Below, piece after piece: positions 35,231-59,800 of a DNA stretch of 64,000 nt. Location: the NCBI RefSeq assembly GCF_964340395.1, contig NC_135556.1:12342410-12406409 (forward strand), in the 5' to 3' direction. Each line of letters begins with the position of its first letter. Positions within the stretch are counted from its first letter, which is position 1. The DNA comes from Glandiceps talaboti. Its lineage: Eukaryota > Hemichordata > Enteropneusta > Spengelidae. The notes beneath the pieces were generated by a model. That model was not told the DNA's origin. It worked only from the letters and a program-made list of their open reading frames with translations, and made no database searches. A program made the translations under genes and the position numbers.

Positions 35231-38200
35231 GACTACGGAAATAGCTGGCTTCCGTGCAGTTTGGAATGTAGAAGTGATTGACAGGTAGAATTTACGATTC
35301 AGTAACGAGATATGATCATTGAAGTTTCATCATTAAAAAAAACATAGCAAGAAAGAGAACCAAAACATCAAAAAACGAATCACTTCACGTGAGGTAGGAT
35401 CAGGATTGCGATGTTTGACACCATGTACATACGATATACGGTCACATCTCACGAAGCAGTCGACACCATGCATGAACACATCATCATCATACACATGATC
35501 ACCACTGATCGTAAACGTTCGTTGGAGAGGATCAAGTCGACACTTCCCGGTTGTAGTGCATGATCTCTTTCATATACGCTACTTGTACGCCACAATCCCA
35601 TGCATAGACCTTGATCGTCAACTTGGTACGCGATCTTTGCCAACACACCAACTACAACTTCACGATCGACTTCATCATCACCGTGGCAACTGGGTATGCA
35701 TGCACGTACGTGTGGGGATGCAGGGTGTTACATGTTGCACCCATATCTACCCAATACACTCTGAGAATTTACCCGGCCGGTTTACAGACAACATAAGAAC
35801 AATACATGTAACCCTAAATCGAAGCATCGAAACATATACGTGAGAGAATACAATTTGAACATAGTCCAGCCAGGTAGCCCGAACGGCGCTCGCGGTTTGT
35901 TTCTCATAAAGAATGATCATGATGGGTCTTGGGACTCGTCGGTCAGTTATTTTTTTTTTAAGTTTAAAATAAGTAAGTGTACAAGTCCATGTTGATGATA
36001 CTTTCAATTCATAATCCGCAACGTTAACTGTAACGGTCTAAGTGACAAAAATTACAAGTCAGAAGGAGCCTGAACCATTTTAATAGCCTCTTCAAATTTC
36101 CCGAATTATGAGCAATAAATGGTAACTTGCGCTCAGATACGCGGTCGTGCTGTTGCCATCTGACAATATTAGTGCTGTTGTGCACGACTGTAGTGATTTT
36201 TCTAATCCTACCGTACAGCTGGGGCGTAAATTGTTTTTTTTTTAATCGCCAGTATGAAGAAATATTCGGTCGCCCTATAGCCATGATAATCTAAGCAGAT
36301 CCGTAAGCTTGCCTTACACTTACAGTAGCCCCTCTCCCCTCCCCTTGTTCCCTAAGACTTGGCTTGTGAGTGAAATAACAGCGACTTTCATCATCAGCGA
36401 CATTTTGGAAGAAAATAAATTATGTATTTGACCGAAATATTTGATATAAACGACCCCATAGTAGACCATATTGGGGGCCAGTAGATTGTGACTTCGGTAC
36501 TATTAGTAAAATCAACGCTTATATACTATAGGTCATTGCTTAGTATCAAATATATTTCAAAATTTATCTTGCCAGTAAAATTATTGCTAGTTCTAAAATA
36601 ACTCTCAGAAGACTTCGTTGTTTAGATATATGCTAATATAATGAAACGTTGCCATGAAAGGGGGTGTTTACGTCACTATCATCGCCTAGGTGACCAGTGT
36701 ACGTGACATATAACCCCTCCCCCGGCACGTAACACACCGATGAACTGTTGAACATAAACGTTGACGCAATAGTTGTACTGTCTTAGTTGACACGACATTT
36801 TCCGAGTCATATGGAAGGAGTCTAATAACAAAGAACTAAATCTTCTGCAAGGAATGTACTGTGTAGCCCCCGGGACTGTAGCCAACCCAAACAAAAGTCA
36901 GACCACTACAAGCTGAGCCTAAACAATGTATTGTTCTCAATTTCTTTGAAAAACCCTTAGTTTATACATGTTCATGTAATTAATCATATATACTTGTCCC
37001 CAAAACATGTCCGTGCATGCATTGTCAATCATTAAATACAGTAAACAAAGTGGGATATGAAATCCTTTGCGTATAGAATTTGAAGATCTAATCGATTCAG
37101 AAACGTAATACACAGTACAGATCGACTTGGGGGTGAAAAAGGGCGCACAAAAATTCGAGAGTTAATATGTCTTCGGTTTCCTAATCAAGTTGAGAACGCT
37201 TCATGATATATACAGTTTTTCAAAAGTAGATTTAATTACGTAAATCAAAATTTTAAAAAAGGCAAGTGCATGTGCACGTTGAAAGTTACTTTTTCGATTA
37301 GTAACAAATTTCACTCAGGCGCTTACTGAATAGACCGTGATGACATACTGAGCGAATAGTAAAATATCTTATTGGACATTCAGCGCTTTGTGCTTCAGGT
37401 TCAATCATTACACCGACCATTCAGTTATACGATTTTATGGGCCTTATTCCATCCAACGTTTTTACAATGTACGAAAAGTAAAATGGCCCGATTACGAAGT
37501 ACCACAATATCCATTGCCCACCCTCTATGACCATATCACAAACTTAGAGAAGAAAAGTTGAAGCAAGTGAAACTCTTGAATATAGACTAGTCAAGTCTTG
37601 AACAGATGCATGTATGGAATTAATTTATATCAAAGTGCTTCAAGAGGAGAAGACGGCCATGAACAATCGTATACTTAGCAAATAATAAATCTTATTATTC
37701 CTTGAAACGTCTATCTTAATTATTACTGCGGCGCCACCTACGACAAAAAAAAATTGTTTTCGTTTTCGTTTATTTTTTGCTGCGTGCTTGTTCGCCGCCT
37801 TACTTGGGAGTCTGAGTGTTGTCCCCGTCATTTCTCCCTTTTCCAGCTCTAAATATATATAAATGGTCTTCACAGTATATTCATCGTCCTAAATCATGAC
37901 GTAAACAATTTGACATACTATTATGTAAATTACCCTCAGTGCGCCTCATACGTTCAGAAGTACTTTACTTTTGTTTTATCCAAACTTCTGCTCGTTTCGG
38001 CCCATTACCAGAAGTCCCTTACGGCTTTCGTAGCCCAATGAGCGATTAGCGCCTGTACTTCTGTAGTACACCTGCCATTTCTTAACCCCCACCCCATCAT
38101 CACAACGCATAAAGACATACCTCCAAGATGTAATCTCTCATAGACATAACTTCAAGCTTCATACATAGTGTGACAATCCAATCACAATGTTAACTGAACA

Positions 38201-39900
38201 TTTCTGTCGTTGCAACATTGAGGCAGTAAACGTTAACTAAACATATACGAAAACCGTTACCATATTTAAAACATGTAAAAAAAAACGGTGACGAATGACT
38301 ACAATGTATACTCGACTGTACAATAATTATCCATTTGTTCACTCATACATTTCGGGGATATCTCTAAGATCATAGACGTTGGAGGCGTTTACTGTACGGG
38401 TTGGAGTAGGCAGTTCGCCGACAAATGTCACCATTTCCCATATGAAAGGGTTACTAAGTCGAGTAAAAGTTTTTAAAAAATCTCTGATAAAATGCGACTC
38501 CAGGAGTAATTATAAAAGTAGCAGTAATCTAAATTTCAAACGTCGGTACATACCGTAATAAGTAATACAGTATGCATACATGTGCAACAATGTTGAAGGC
38601 TAATTACTTTCATACTTTTGTACTTTGTCATAAGAAAAAACTATTTGTAAAACTTGTTACACAATTTCAACACCGATCGCGGCATTGCATGGGGATGTCA
38701 AGTCTAGCTCTGACATTTCCGTCCTTTCCAGTGTCACGGCGTGAACAGTAACAGTTATAAATTCCAACTCACATCGCTCAAGTAAAGAATTGCCTGCTTT
38801 TGATGTTTTGGGGCAGTTTCCTGTCCTACTTACTTCAACGTATATGTTTAGATTAAAGAAGAAAAAAAATAGTGTAAAATTGTTGGCGCAACGGTTATAA
38901 TTTAAAAAAAAATAATCACAAAACGATAACGTGATATTTCTGCTAACACATTCCTTGTCAAGTTAGAATGACACTCACTAGCTACCTGTAAACCATGGTG
39001 GATAAAATTGGGTACAACTCAGAGACTTGTCATCACTTTCAGAGGCTACTTTAATCTAAACATGATTTGTCTTTTTAACAACATCAGGGACACAAGCTGA
39101 GTTTAATCATTTTGGGGGAATCATTTTTACTGCATATTTGGTTTCTAGTAAGTCGATGTAATTACACCCTAGATATAGGATGTCAGTCTTTAAAATGTTA
39201 AAAGGGTACCTGTACTCGAAGTATTCTATTCACAGAAGCATATTTACTATTACTTGCAATTTACTGAACTCAAACCTGGTATGAAGATTACTTTTAAATT
39301 ACATAAAAGATTGGATGACACAATTTATGATAATATAAAAACTGTCATGGAAATACTAATTAGTCCTAACAATGTCAGAAGACACAGTGTAATGTCATAG
39401 CGTGCCTAGACATTAATATCATACTAGAATAGTTAAATTGAGGTTTTATGCAAGTATTTTTACTTGAGTAAAAAGTTTATAAACTCAGCTTTAATACATG
39501 TCTGTGGGCTAGATGATTTTTATCCAGTTAGATTGTCAAACATCTGAGTATCTTACAAAAATCACAATTCTCAGTACAGGAAATAGAATATTACTACCTC
39601 GGCACATCATAAAAATAACGAACATTTGATTTCTTGGTGGACACCACTACTTTCTCTGCACATGCTGCAGCTTCACACATATGCATTTCTATGGATCCAC
39701 ACGAAAATAAATTGACCTTCTTGTTCCATTTTGACCCAATAGCACGAGGTAGAAAGCTATTGTGGGTACTGAGAATTCTGACAAGGTACTAATTTTTTTG
39801 GGTATGTTGCCTGTGAGTAATATAAGTGTCACCTACCAAGCAAGTATCCAAAATGTTCTTATCTACAACAATAGCAAAAACAACATATTGAGGCATGTAA
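35231..39900. other. Intergenic DNA between ubinuclein and GCNA
   Basis: About 4.7 kb between the 5' end of ubinuclein and the 3' end of GCNA. The first 3 kb is more CpG-rich and nearly free of repeats. Open frames of 60-95 codons on both strands have no recognisable domain, so I assign none. It could contain distal promoter elements or a non-coding transcript. Confidence 0.5.
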
Positions 39901-39929
39901 TTGAAGTCACTCACATGATTACTTGCCTA

Positions 39930-39935
39930 TTTATT
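39930..39935 (-). terminator. GCNA polyadenylation signal
   Basis: AATAAA on the minus strand, 84 nt downstream of the GCNA stop codon. It would give a very short 3' UTR. Confidence 0.4.
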
Positions 39936-40018
39936 CACATTTTTCCTTTCAAACAATACATACAACAAAAATGACAATAAAATCTATAAAAAAAATACAA
40001 AATAGTATAAATCTCTAA

Positions 40019-50187
<10,169 letters not shown>

Positions 50188-50695
50188 TGCAAGTGCGTTA
50201 TTGAAACTTTAACCCCACTTCGCTTCGGCTGTATTCGTCACGAATTCAAATTTCCCTCATTTTCCGATTTCCAAAAGAAAAAGATTCTCTAGCTTGCTCA
50301 ACATTCTACACTTTAAAGCGCTTTAAGTTACTTAATATATGCAAGTCCTTGCTTGTGGTGTACGGTTTTGAAATTGTTAATCTGGGAAAAACCTTCTATA
50401 TACTTTTAAAACCTTCATATTGTCATCTCTGTCACAGATATTTACAACTGAATTGTATTTTAAGGGTGTTTATTACTAACCGGAGTTATTTTTAGGGATG
50501 CGATTTTTCAATACTTTAACAATTTTGAACGAGGACAAACCTATGCGCACGCATACCTCAGAATTCACAATAAAAACAGCTCAGTTTTAGAAAATGTTAC
50601 CGTCTTGAGTTTGATGTCTTCATGAATTTTTACGCCAAAACCAACAACTTCATGCTAAAAGCAACGCAATTTGAACATCTCCAAAAGCTTTAGCC
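50188..50695. promoter_or_regulatory. Divergent promoter between GCNA and PAN3
   Basis: The start codons of GCNA (minus) and PAN3 (plus) are separated by 508 bp with no other gene. CpG content is raised, especially close to the GCNA start. An NRF1-like TGCGCACGCA sits at 50544-50553. No convincing TATA box is seen. A shared bidirectional promoter is inferred from spacing and composition. Confidence 0.6.
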
Positions 50696-50882
50696 ATGAA
50701 TAGTAATGTCGGCGGGCCGAAAAAGCTAGCCATATGTCGCTATTGGGCTAACAATCGGACGTGTTTTTACGGTGATGAGTGTCAGTTTCTTCACAGCGAT
50801 CGTGTACCTAATCTGTCCACTGCCATTCCACCTGGTAAAAATCCCATGAAAGGAGGGATTCCCGACAGGTCGCCAAGGAATT
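50696..50882 (+). CDS. PAN3: PAN3 exon 1: CCCH zinc finger
   Basis: Encodes residues 1-62, MNSNVGGPKKLAICRYWANN then RTCFYGDECQFLH. The finger matches human FCRYYAKDRTCFYGEECQFL. This finger helps bind poly(A) RNA. The exon ends with one base of the next codon at GTAAGT. Confidence 0.93.
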
Positions 50883-53800
50883 GTAAGTATTCGAACTGTG
50901 GAATGAATTATTAATAATGTAAAATTATTTTATAAGATTAGGTGCCTAGATCAAGACCGGATGTCGGTTGTCAAAATGTAGTTTGTTTTTGAATCTCACG
51001 CAGGCTACGCGAACAGCCTGTTGGGGAAAAGACTTACTATAACGAGACGTACATGAAGATAAGATTTAAAAACACCGCCATCACCAAGTAATCCAAGAAC
51101 TAACCTTCGACAAAACAGACAATAAACAATTTATATGATTAGTGATTCGAATGAATCAAATTATTTGATTGACTAATATGATCCATCTATTTAAAATCAT
51201 TTTTGGATGTGACTGAAAATGCTTGGGTTTGAGATCTTCCAAAATACGAGTATATACACTGGTCATGATGTGCGTCGTCAAACGGGTTGTCTGGCGAAGC
51301 GTTTTAGGGACTGACACGCATGTATTTTTAAACATTTTATAATTATATCGTGATCATTATGATTTAAATTTTGTTTTCTTAACGATTGACTATTCAGTTC
51401 GTAATTTAATGTGACCTGTAACTCAGAATTCACTCCATACTGTGGTTGACCTTGTCAGTCAGCCAGGGGTGACCTATATATTAACATGGAACCTACTGAC
51501 CCATATCATGAGCCTTGTTATCAACATTTTAATAGAAATCCTTTCTGTTGATATTAATCTTTTCATACATAATCATCCTTACTGAACATTTTTTGATCAT
51601 CTGAAATTTTATGGCTTCAATTAAAATGAATCGCAAATATGTCTGATGTGTCCACAAAATATTGACTCGACTGTAAATATGGAAGGTGTAACTGTATTGA
51701 AGGGGAAGTGAAATTTTGTTTTCAAAATACAATATGTATCGCTAAAAGAGAGATGTGTTGCTCCAAATAGACATGGTTACACATGTACATACAATGGAGT
51801 GATAAATGGATGAAGTAATTTGTCACATGTGGCAAATACATTTGTATGCTTCATTTGTTACATGCACATACACATACACATAAAGTGGTTAGCCTTGTAA
51901 CACTAACACTCTCCTGTGCTTCATAGAAAATCTAGCATTTCTGATTTTCTGTGACAAATTGCTCCATTGTGCTTCCTGATGAATTCCGTTTGTAAATTAT
52001 CACTCGGACGCATCTCACTGGCAAATTATGACATGCCTTTTATAAATACACTAAATGACATTGAAGAATTATTGCAGTGAAATGTCTACTATGTTGCCAG
52101 TCATTCACTTAATCAAGAGAAATGCTGGATGTTCACAGTGTTTACTCAGTACACGTAGAACGTATTCAGAATTACAGGCAGCATTTGACTATATGTAACA
52201 TGTACATAGAGTTGATGTGTAGTTTGTTGTAATAGATAACAACAACACTTTTACAGCTGAACACAGAGTGATTGCTATTGAGCAGAATCTAAAAACATGA
52301 ATGAACGTAAACAAAACTCTCTCTTCAATCATAATCAGTCTGTGTTCAGCAATAAAACTTAAAGTGCTCTTATCCAGTGAGTAAAACAACAATCTCAACC
52401 GCTCAAACAGTCAGTCAGTCATGTTAAATATATATGTTATGTACAGTCTTCTGGTGAACACTCCTTGTTGATAGCTACATCTATATGACAGCTTGACGCT
52501 CACGGACCATCGGCCAGGGATGGTTTCTTCCTTTATTTTGAACATATCAATAATTTGGGAATCTGTAAATGTGTAGTAAAGCAATATCTTTGATCCGAAG
52601 AAGTAACAATGTGAAAAGGTGATGTTTCAGGAATCACCCTTCGCAGAGCTACATGTAAGAGTCCTCACACTGTTGATGTCTAGGTCACATAATGTGGTCA
52701 TAGACCCTCGACGTGGACGGTCTATGTTGAATGGATGCAGATTTTTAGGAAGTCTTTAGATTAATAAACAATAACCTCTAAGTTCACCATGACTGGTTCT
52801 CTTGTAACCTCTGTCCATCTTCACATGCACACAGACTGACTTGCTAATCGTTTGGCAATTAGTCACTTGTCCAGTTAAAATGTACTCTCATTACTTGTCA
52901 CCCATCATAGTGTGGTTTGCCATGAATATCTTCCATGTGTCACTTAATTTGACCTTGACAGTTACATGTATATTGCATAGTACCAGTGAACTTGTACACT
53001 GTTATACCACATGTAAGCCAAGTTGAACATGTGACTGCTGAACCAAAAAAAATGGATTTATATCGCTGTTTTACGTCATGACAGTTTTGTGTTATGCATT
53101 TGTCCATGATAATGTGGTGCAGGTCATTGACAAGACTCTGTTCTGCTGAACTACATTGTAGTTGCATCGTCCACATCAGATAACAGCTGTATATTTAGCT
53201 TATTTTTGTTATCCGGTGAACTGAACTAAATTTCATTCATTAATTCATTCATAATAATACCAGAGACATGTAACATCACATTGCAAGAATACAGATTACA
53301 ATAATGCAATATTTTAATTCAAAAAGTTGAATAAGTGATATTGAAAAAAGGGATTTCGTGACCGGAAATGTATTGAATCACGACAATGGGTATTATCTAC
53401 TCATATAAGGTGAATTTCAAATCTGATTAAAAATGAGTATATTCAACAGGTTGGAATTACTACATGGCAGTGTGAGATAATTCTCTTATTTCATGGATCA
53501 ATAATTCCGAGTGTGTTTGATAGAAGGTAAAATATGTCATAAAAATTGAATACTAATATACATGTCATTGTGTTCAAGTATTTCTAAATGAGTAAGTGAC
53601 ATAGCTATTTAGATGACTCAAAAAATTGGCATTGTCTATTGTGATATTGTCTGAGTTCAAAATGTGAGGATGCAAATTATAATAAAGTCTATCGTTCATA
53701 GATTCTATCTTGTTCTAATACAGTAACAGGTATTAAACCTGTTTTGTTCAACATATAGTTTTCTACCCCCTTGCCCTGGTACATGTACAGTAGTGGTAGA

Positions 53801-56800
53801 GAGAAAATTACACTATGTTGAATAGAAATTAAAATTTATCAAACAAACAGGATTCCTGTGACGGAATCAATCATTGTAAACTAATTGTCATTTTGATGGC
53901 AATGCTGTGTACATGTATGTGTACATGTATGCTCCCTCAAAATGGTATTTTTTTTTATAAAATGATTTTCACTCTGTTAGTTTGGAAATATACACTCTGG
54001 CTCTTGAGAATGAAGAATGTACTTGTGAAATGTTTTATCTTGTTCTAGCCACCATTCTAGACTAATACATGTATATACACCAAATGCATGTCATTCGACG
54101 TTAATGACTTGTGTATGTTCTGTAACATCTACATGAATTCCCCAGCATTTAGTTTGGCAGCCACCTAAAATAAGAGTATAGTATAATATATGGCACTATT
54201 CAGGTTTTTTTATCAGATTAACCTATCTCTATTCTCAGAGACCTTGGCAAAAAAAATCCTGATGCCTTTATGCATGACTTGGTTTTCAGTTGTAATCAGA
54301 ATGTCCATCATTTACTCTAGGTGACTTGAGTCCTTGTAGCATTATTTATATAAAGGGCATTTAGTACTTGTAAGTTGTCACTTGAGGTGACAGTCACAGT
54401 TTAGAAGCCTCATCAGTGTTTCATGTCAAATTTACTACTCTTTGCTTGAATATCAAATTCAAATTAATCATCGATTCATCATCATCATTATCATGTGTTT
54501 TATTTATTATATGTAAGATGTAAGATGTATGGGATTTTGTTACCAAAAAATGTTCCAACAGTTTGGTTTTAATAAATAAAATGTGGAGAATTACAATGTG
54601 TAACATTCTGTAGTTTTCAATTTTAGTCACCTCATTTTATGAGTGCATGTGGAAAGGCAATTTCCAATACATTTATGCAAATGGCAATAAAGTTATATAT
54701 TATATATATATATATGATAATGTATATTATTATTATTATTGCTATAACACACAAAGATAAATTCTGTCTCATTTAGGTTGTTCAGTATACAAATTTGAAG
54801 TGCTGGTTTGTAATTCTTGTTATGGTTTATTTTTCAGACAACAGAATTAATACTAAAAAGTATCGTAGTGTTGAGTGATGATGTGTTTTCCCAGTTCTAG
54901 TCAATCCATCAGTGGATATTTGTTTGTACACAAAAAATACAATTTGGGAAAAACAGGATTTTGGTAGCTAAAAGTTTTGGCTTCTACTCTACCAATCATA
55001 GCATACATGGTATATACAATGTATCTTATGCTTTGTACTACCGGTACATGTATGTTAAATAATGTTTCCCAAACCCCCAATTCTGGAGTTCAAAATCCAA
55101 GCAATCAGTTGTTTTCCTTAACTCCCAATTCCAGAGTTCAAAGTCCCAGCAATCAGTTTTTTCCCTTACTCCCAATTCCAGAGTTCAAAGTCCCAGCAAT
55201 CAGTTTTTTCCCTTACTCCCAATTCCAGAGTTCAAAGTCCCAGCAATCAGTTGTTTTCCCTAACTCCCAATTCTGGAGTTCAAAGTCCCAGCAATCAGTT
55301 GTTTCCCTTACTCCCAATTCCAGAGTTCAAAGTCCCAGCAATCAGTTGTTTCCCTTACTCCCAATTCCAGAGTTCAAAATCCAAGCAATCAGTTGTTTTC
55401 CCGAACTCCCAATTCCGGAGTTCAAAGTCCAAGCAATCAGTTGTTTTCCTGAACTCCAAATTCTGGATTCAAAGTCCAAGTAATCAGTTGTTTTCCCTAA
55501 CTCCCAATTCTGGATTCAAAATCCAAGCAATCAGTTTTCTCCAACCTTCAATGTTAGAGTTCAAAGTCCAAGCAATCTGTTGTTTTCCCCCAACCTCCCA
55601 TTTGAGGATTCCCAACCAACCAAACAATTTGTCATTTCCATATGTCTCTGTTATATTTTTGTTTTTACAAAGCTGTTACATGTAAACCTCAATGGCTGAC
55701 TACTGTAGTCAGTAGTAAACAAAAGATGTGAACCTTGTTCCCAGGTACAGAAAATACATACATAAGAAGTAATCTGTTGTTGTCATGCTGAGGTCAACAA
55801 CCAGCTGATAACAGAAGGTCAGCAGTTTTAGTCACATGACCTGTCCATTTCATAGAAATTGAATAGTGGCCAAGAGTTTGTAAACAAACTGTTGTATGTG
55901 AAGTGTTGTAACATGCATGAGAAGATTCAAGCGTTTTCTGTACACGTTTACAGTGAAGTAGCTTGCACATAATATAATAGAACAGAACAGCTAAATTCTG
56001 ATCCACTAGTAAATCCATGAAGCACACAGTCAAACATTTATTTTTGTTTTTTTAGGTCATTCCAGTTAAACTTGTCAGACCAAAGTGAAATTTACAATAC
56101 TAAAATACTAAAATCAAAGTCAAATCTTGAGTGAGAAATATTGAAGATTTAGGCCTCACCCTCCCAAAGTGGGAAAAACTAAACACAAGAGTCATAAATT
56201 TATGTGAAAGAGATTGATGCCTATATAACCAAATGTCTTGATCTTAGCTAAAGTTACCATTAGGTGATTTAGAGATACCTATGTTTTGTAGATCACTGTG
56301 TTAATAAGAATATTATTACTTGCCAAGAAAGAAAAACGATTCCATAAATCTACTTTTAAATCTAACTTTACATCTGAATTGGTCACCTTGTATGTTTATT
56401 ACAAATAATTTATGATGGCTTAACTTTATTGGAGGAGTAATGTAAAATGAAAGAATAGTTGATTGCACTTGTCACAAACAACTGGAATGTCTATAGTAAA
56501 AATAAAATCCAATATACGCCATATTCCAGTTACCAAAGTTCCTATCATTTCACATATAAGGATTGCTAGAGGACACCCCAGATTTGGCCAAGTTATGTGG
56601 GTATTTTTCTCTCGCTTTTCCCCTGCCATGCCTGGCATTTTGCTGTAATGGTCATATGGTCAAACCTTAAATTAGAGTAAGATTCCCTGCAGCAACGTTG
56701 AATATGGTAATTATTACGTTTACATCATACAGCGCAGCCTTCTGCATTGGTTCTGATCAAATGGTGATGCTATCGATGTCATTTCACAGTTGGGAGACTT

Positions 56801-59800
56801 TGAAATCCAATAAGAATTTGTACTCGTTTTCTGGTCATACATGTAGCATCATTAAAGCAAGAAAAGCAAGAGAAATATCCCAGCACGCATGAATTCTAGG
56901 CTTCTACATGTAGTCACCTTGTCAGTGGTATCCATCAAAATAGTGAACTTTTGATAATTGGAAACTACAAGCTTTACCAAATTTCATCCTGTATGTTACC
57001 ATGGTATGGATACATGATATACATGTACATTATATGCTGGAAAGAAAGCAATCCACGCTTTGTTTTTTTGTGTTGATCTCAGTTTGACCTCGATACATGT
57101 ACCTGTAGCCATGTACCAGATACAGTGTCAGTTGTTAACTTCCATTTCCAATATACTATCCTATCCAAAACCATCACATCATAAGGGTTACTGTTAAGTC
57201 AATTGAAGGGAAAATATAGCATTATAAGAAATGTTACGATGCAAATGAACCATTTAGAATGTGAGAATTTTAGGAGATATCTTGTCTTTCTTTGCTAATG
57301 TTTTTTGTCTTTTTTCACTTGAGTTCTATTTCTGATGAATCTTAGATTAAAATGTGAGTGTTTTTTTTTTCTTCTTCCAACAGTAAGTAATCACGGGAGA
57401 ATGTCGGACCAGTTCTTCCCGTCTCCGTTCAATCATGTTGGTGTTGGAGAACATAATATTAACTTTCCATTTCAACAAGACCTGCTTGGGAATATGGTAT
57501 GTCCTATAATAGCATATTTCATTTGTAGTGTTTTCACAGTATGTATATGATTTGTTTCGTGATGATGCTATTGATGTCACCTGTCACAGCTGGTACATTT
57601 GTTGTAGATTTAAAAAAAAAAACAGTAAGAATTTGCACCAGTCTTTTGGTTAATGCTTCTTTAGCATAAGATATTGAAAGCATTATTCCAGGTGAAAGTT
57701 GTGAGCACTAACTCAAAATAACAACAAGCTTTGAATCTGTGATACAACAAGATAAGATGATCAAAAGGAATAACTGTCACAATATACTTTGTACTCTGTA
57801 CTTTGGATAATGGCTGTGTGTCTTTTAACAATGCCCCTCTTTTGTGTAGCTTTTGCAACACTGTTTTCAAGTGAAGCACTGTTTTCAAGTGAAATGCTGA
57901 TCTCAAGTGAAACGCTTATCTGAAATAAATGTATTTCCGTGTACAATATTGTCTGTTGTGTGGTGAAATCAACTAATTCTGTAAAAAAAAAAAAAGTGTG
58001 GTCCAACTACCCGGTACTCCTTCTTTTTAGATTCCAGGACACACTGCACTCTCCAACATGGACACCAAATGTGTCCATGACACAATATCTGGCTGTTCTA
58101 ATAATTTTTTTTTTCTATTTTCATACAGCCCATTGGGAAAGATGTCAATGCGTTTCCTCCACTTCAAGGTATGTTATTTGATAAAGATAGAGGTCAAAGG
58201 TCATTTCAAAACTTGCATAATTTACAAATATGGTTGGACTATGTATTCAGCATTATGCAGATAGTTTTAAATTACTAAACCCAATAGTGATTTATAAAGT
58301 TATCATTGTATTTTATTTTTATTTTATTTCTTTATAAATCTTATTTTCCTTATGTATTGAAATAGTGTTGCCAATATATGAGTTATGAAAGGTGGTGATA
58401 TAATTTGAATTAGTTGTAGATGCCATCAAATTGTTCCTTGATTAAAAACGATGTCACCTAATGTTCGGGACTAGATTGACTGGTAGGTAATGCTGTAAGT
58501 TTGAAAGTACACAAACAGTTAGTGTGTATAAAATGTATGTAATGAGAATTCTTGACAGATGGTTGTGTGACTTTTGACATTGATGCTGTAAAGTATGTTC
58601 ATAGGTTTATCATTAGTTTTGTTCTCTGTGTCTGAAGGTAACTCCCATTCTGATGCTCTGTTAGCAGATGACATGTCTACGTTAGCATTGTCTGGTATGA
58701 ATGATAAAAGGGTAAGTATATGTTTATTGTATTATATCTTAGCAATTAAACTGCTGTATTACCCTGTTGCACACACACACATGCTGTACTTACAGATCTC
58801 AAGTCACAGTGTTCAGGTAGGATGTACCTCAGGGATCACCTTCCGTGAAATATCAAAGTTCTTCAATCTCTCCAGACTCTTGTCATTAGAAACCTTGTTC
58901 ATGAACCTTTTGAAGTAATAAAGAGAAATTTAGTATTCACCATCTTGTTTTCAAGAAAGTCAACAATCATTTTCCCAGTATTCTGATTTCCTTAGTTTTT
59001 TACTGGAATCAAATTATAGTGTTGTAAGGTATGGACATTCATAAATTACCAGACACCCCACCCAAACACCCACCCACCTGTTGTTCCTATGGTTCCCAAA
59101 CCGTCACAAAATTGTGGGTTGTCAATTGGTGGTTGATTTAAACCCCAAAGTTATGTAGGATACCTTTTGAAATTTACTGTTTTCTTTTCCACAGCAGGCA
59201 CCCAATCCAGGAGCAGTAGAGTTTGTACCAGGTGCCAAAAATGTTGGTGGAAGTGGGGAGTTTATACCAGGTGTAAGTGAATTTATTCCAAGATCCAAGA
59301 TACCTAGTGGTAATAGTTTTACAGGCAGTAACAACAATTCTCTGTTCTCGCCACTGTCTTCAAATCATCTCACTGCCGGTAAGTGCTTCTCTCTCATTGT
59401 TGTACCCACCTACAATGTCCACTCATAGTCTATAAATACAAATTGAGTTACAGTTTAAAGGGAATGAATACATTGTGAATTCACAATGTTTGATAAAAAC
59501 TTGGATGTTAAATGAGATAAAATACATTGGTTTCAATCACTTTCATTTACCATTATGGAGTTTGGCATCAGTCTGAACTGAGGTGGAAGTGACGTATCGG
59601 CCTTGCTTTGCAACTTCTAACAAATACTAGTAGGTGATAGCGATGCCTTAGTCGTGTGGATATAATCCCCCTGTAATCAAAATGGTGTAAACACTGAATG
59701 GGGTTGACTCGTTGAGAAAATTGGCTATCAGAGATGCCACCATCCTCTAAGTGTAATTACATCAATGTCCATTGCTACCTTATATCAAATGTCACACTAA

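Noticed and set aside
35449-36284. Several open frames of 60-95 codons on both strands in the CpG-richer intergenic DNA.
   Set aside because: Frames overlap on both strands, match nothing I recognise, and lack splice context. Longer frames are expected where CpG is higher and TA is lower.
54977-55685. Two overlapping plus-strand frames of 168 and 144 codons in PAN3 intron 1.
   Set aside because: They translate a 47-48-bp intronic minisatellite, share no known domain, and overlap in different frames with similar repeat peptides.
59471-59488. Perfect 18-bp palindrome CATTGTGAATTCACAATG in PAN3 intron 5.
   Set aside because: Too short and isolated to call an element or binding site without further evidence.
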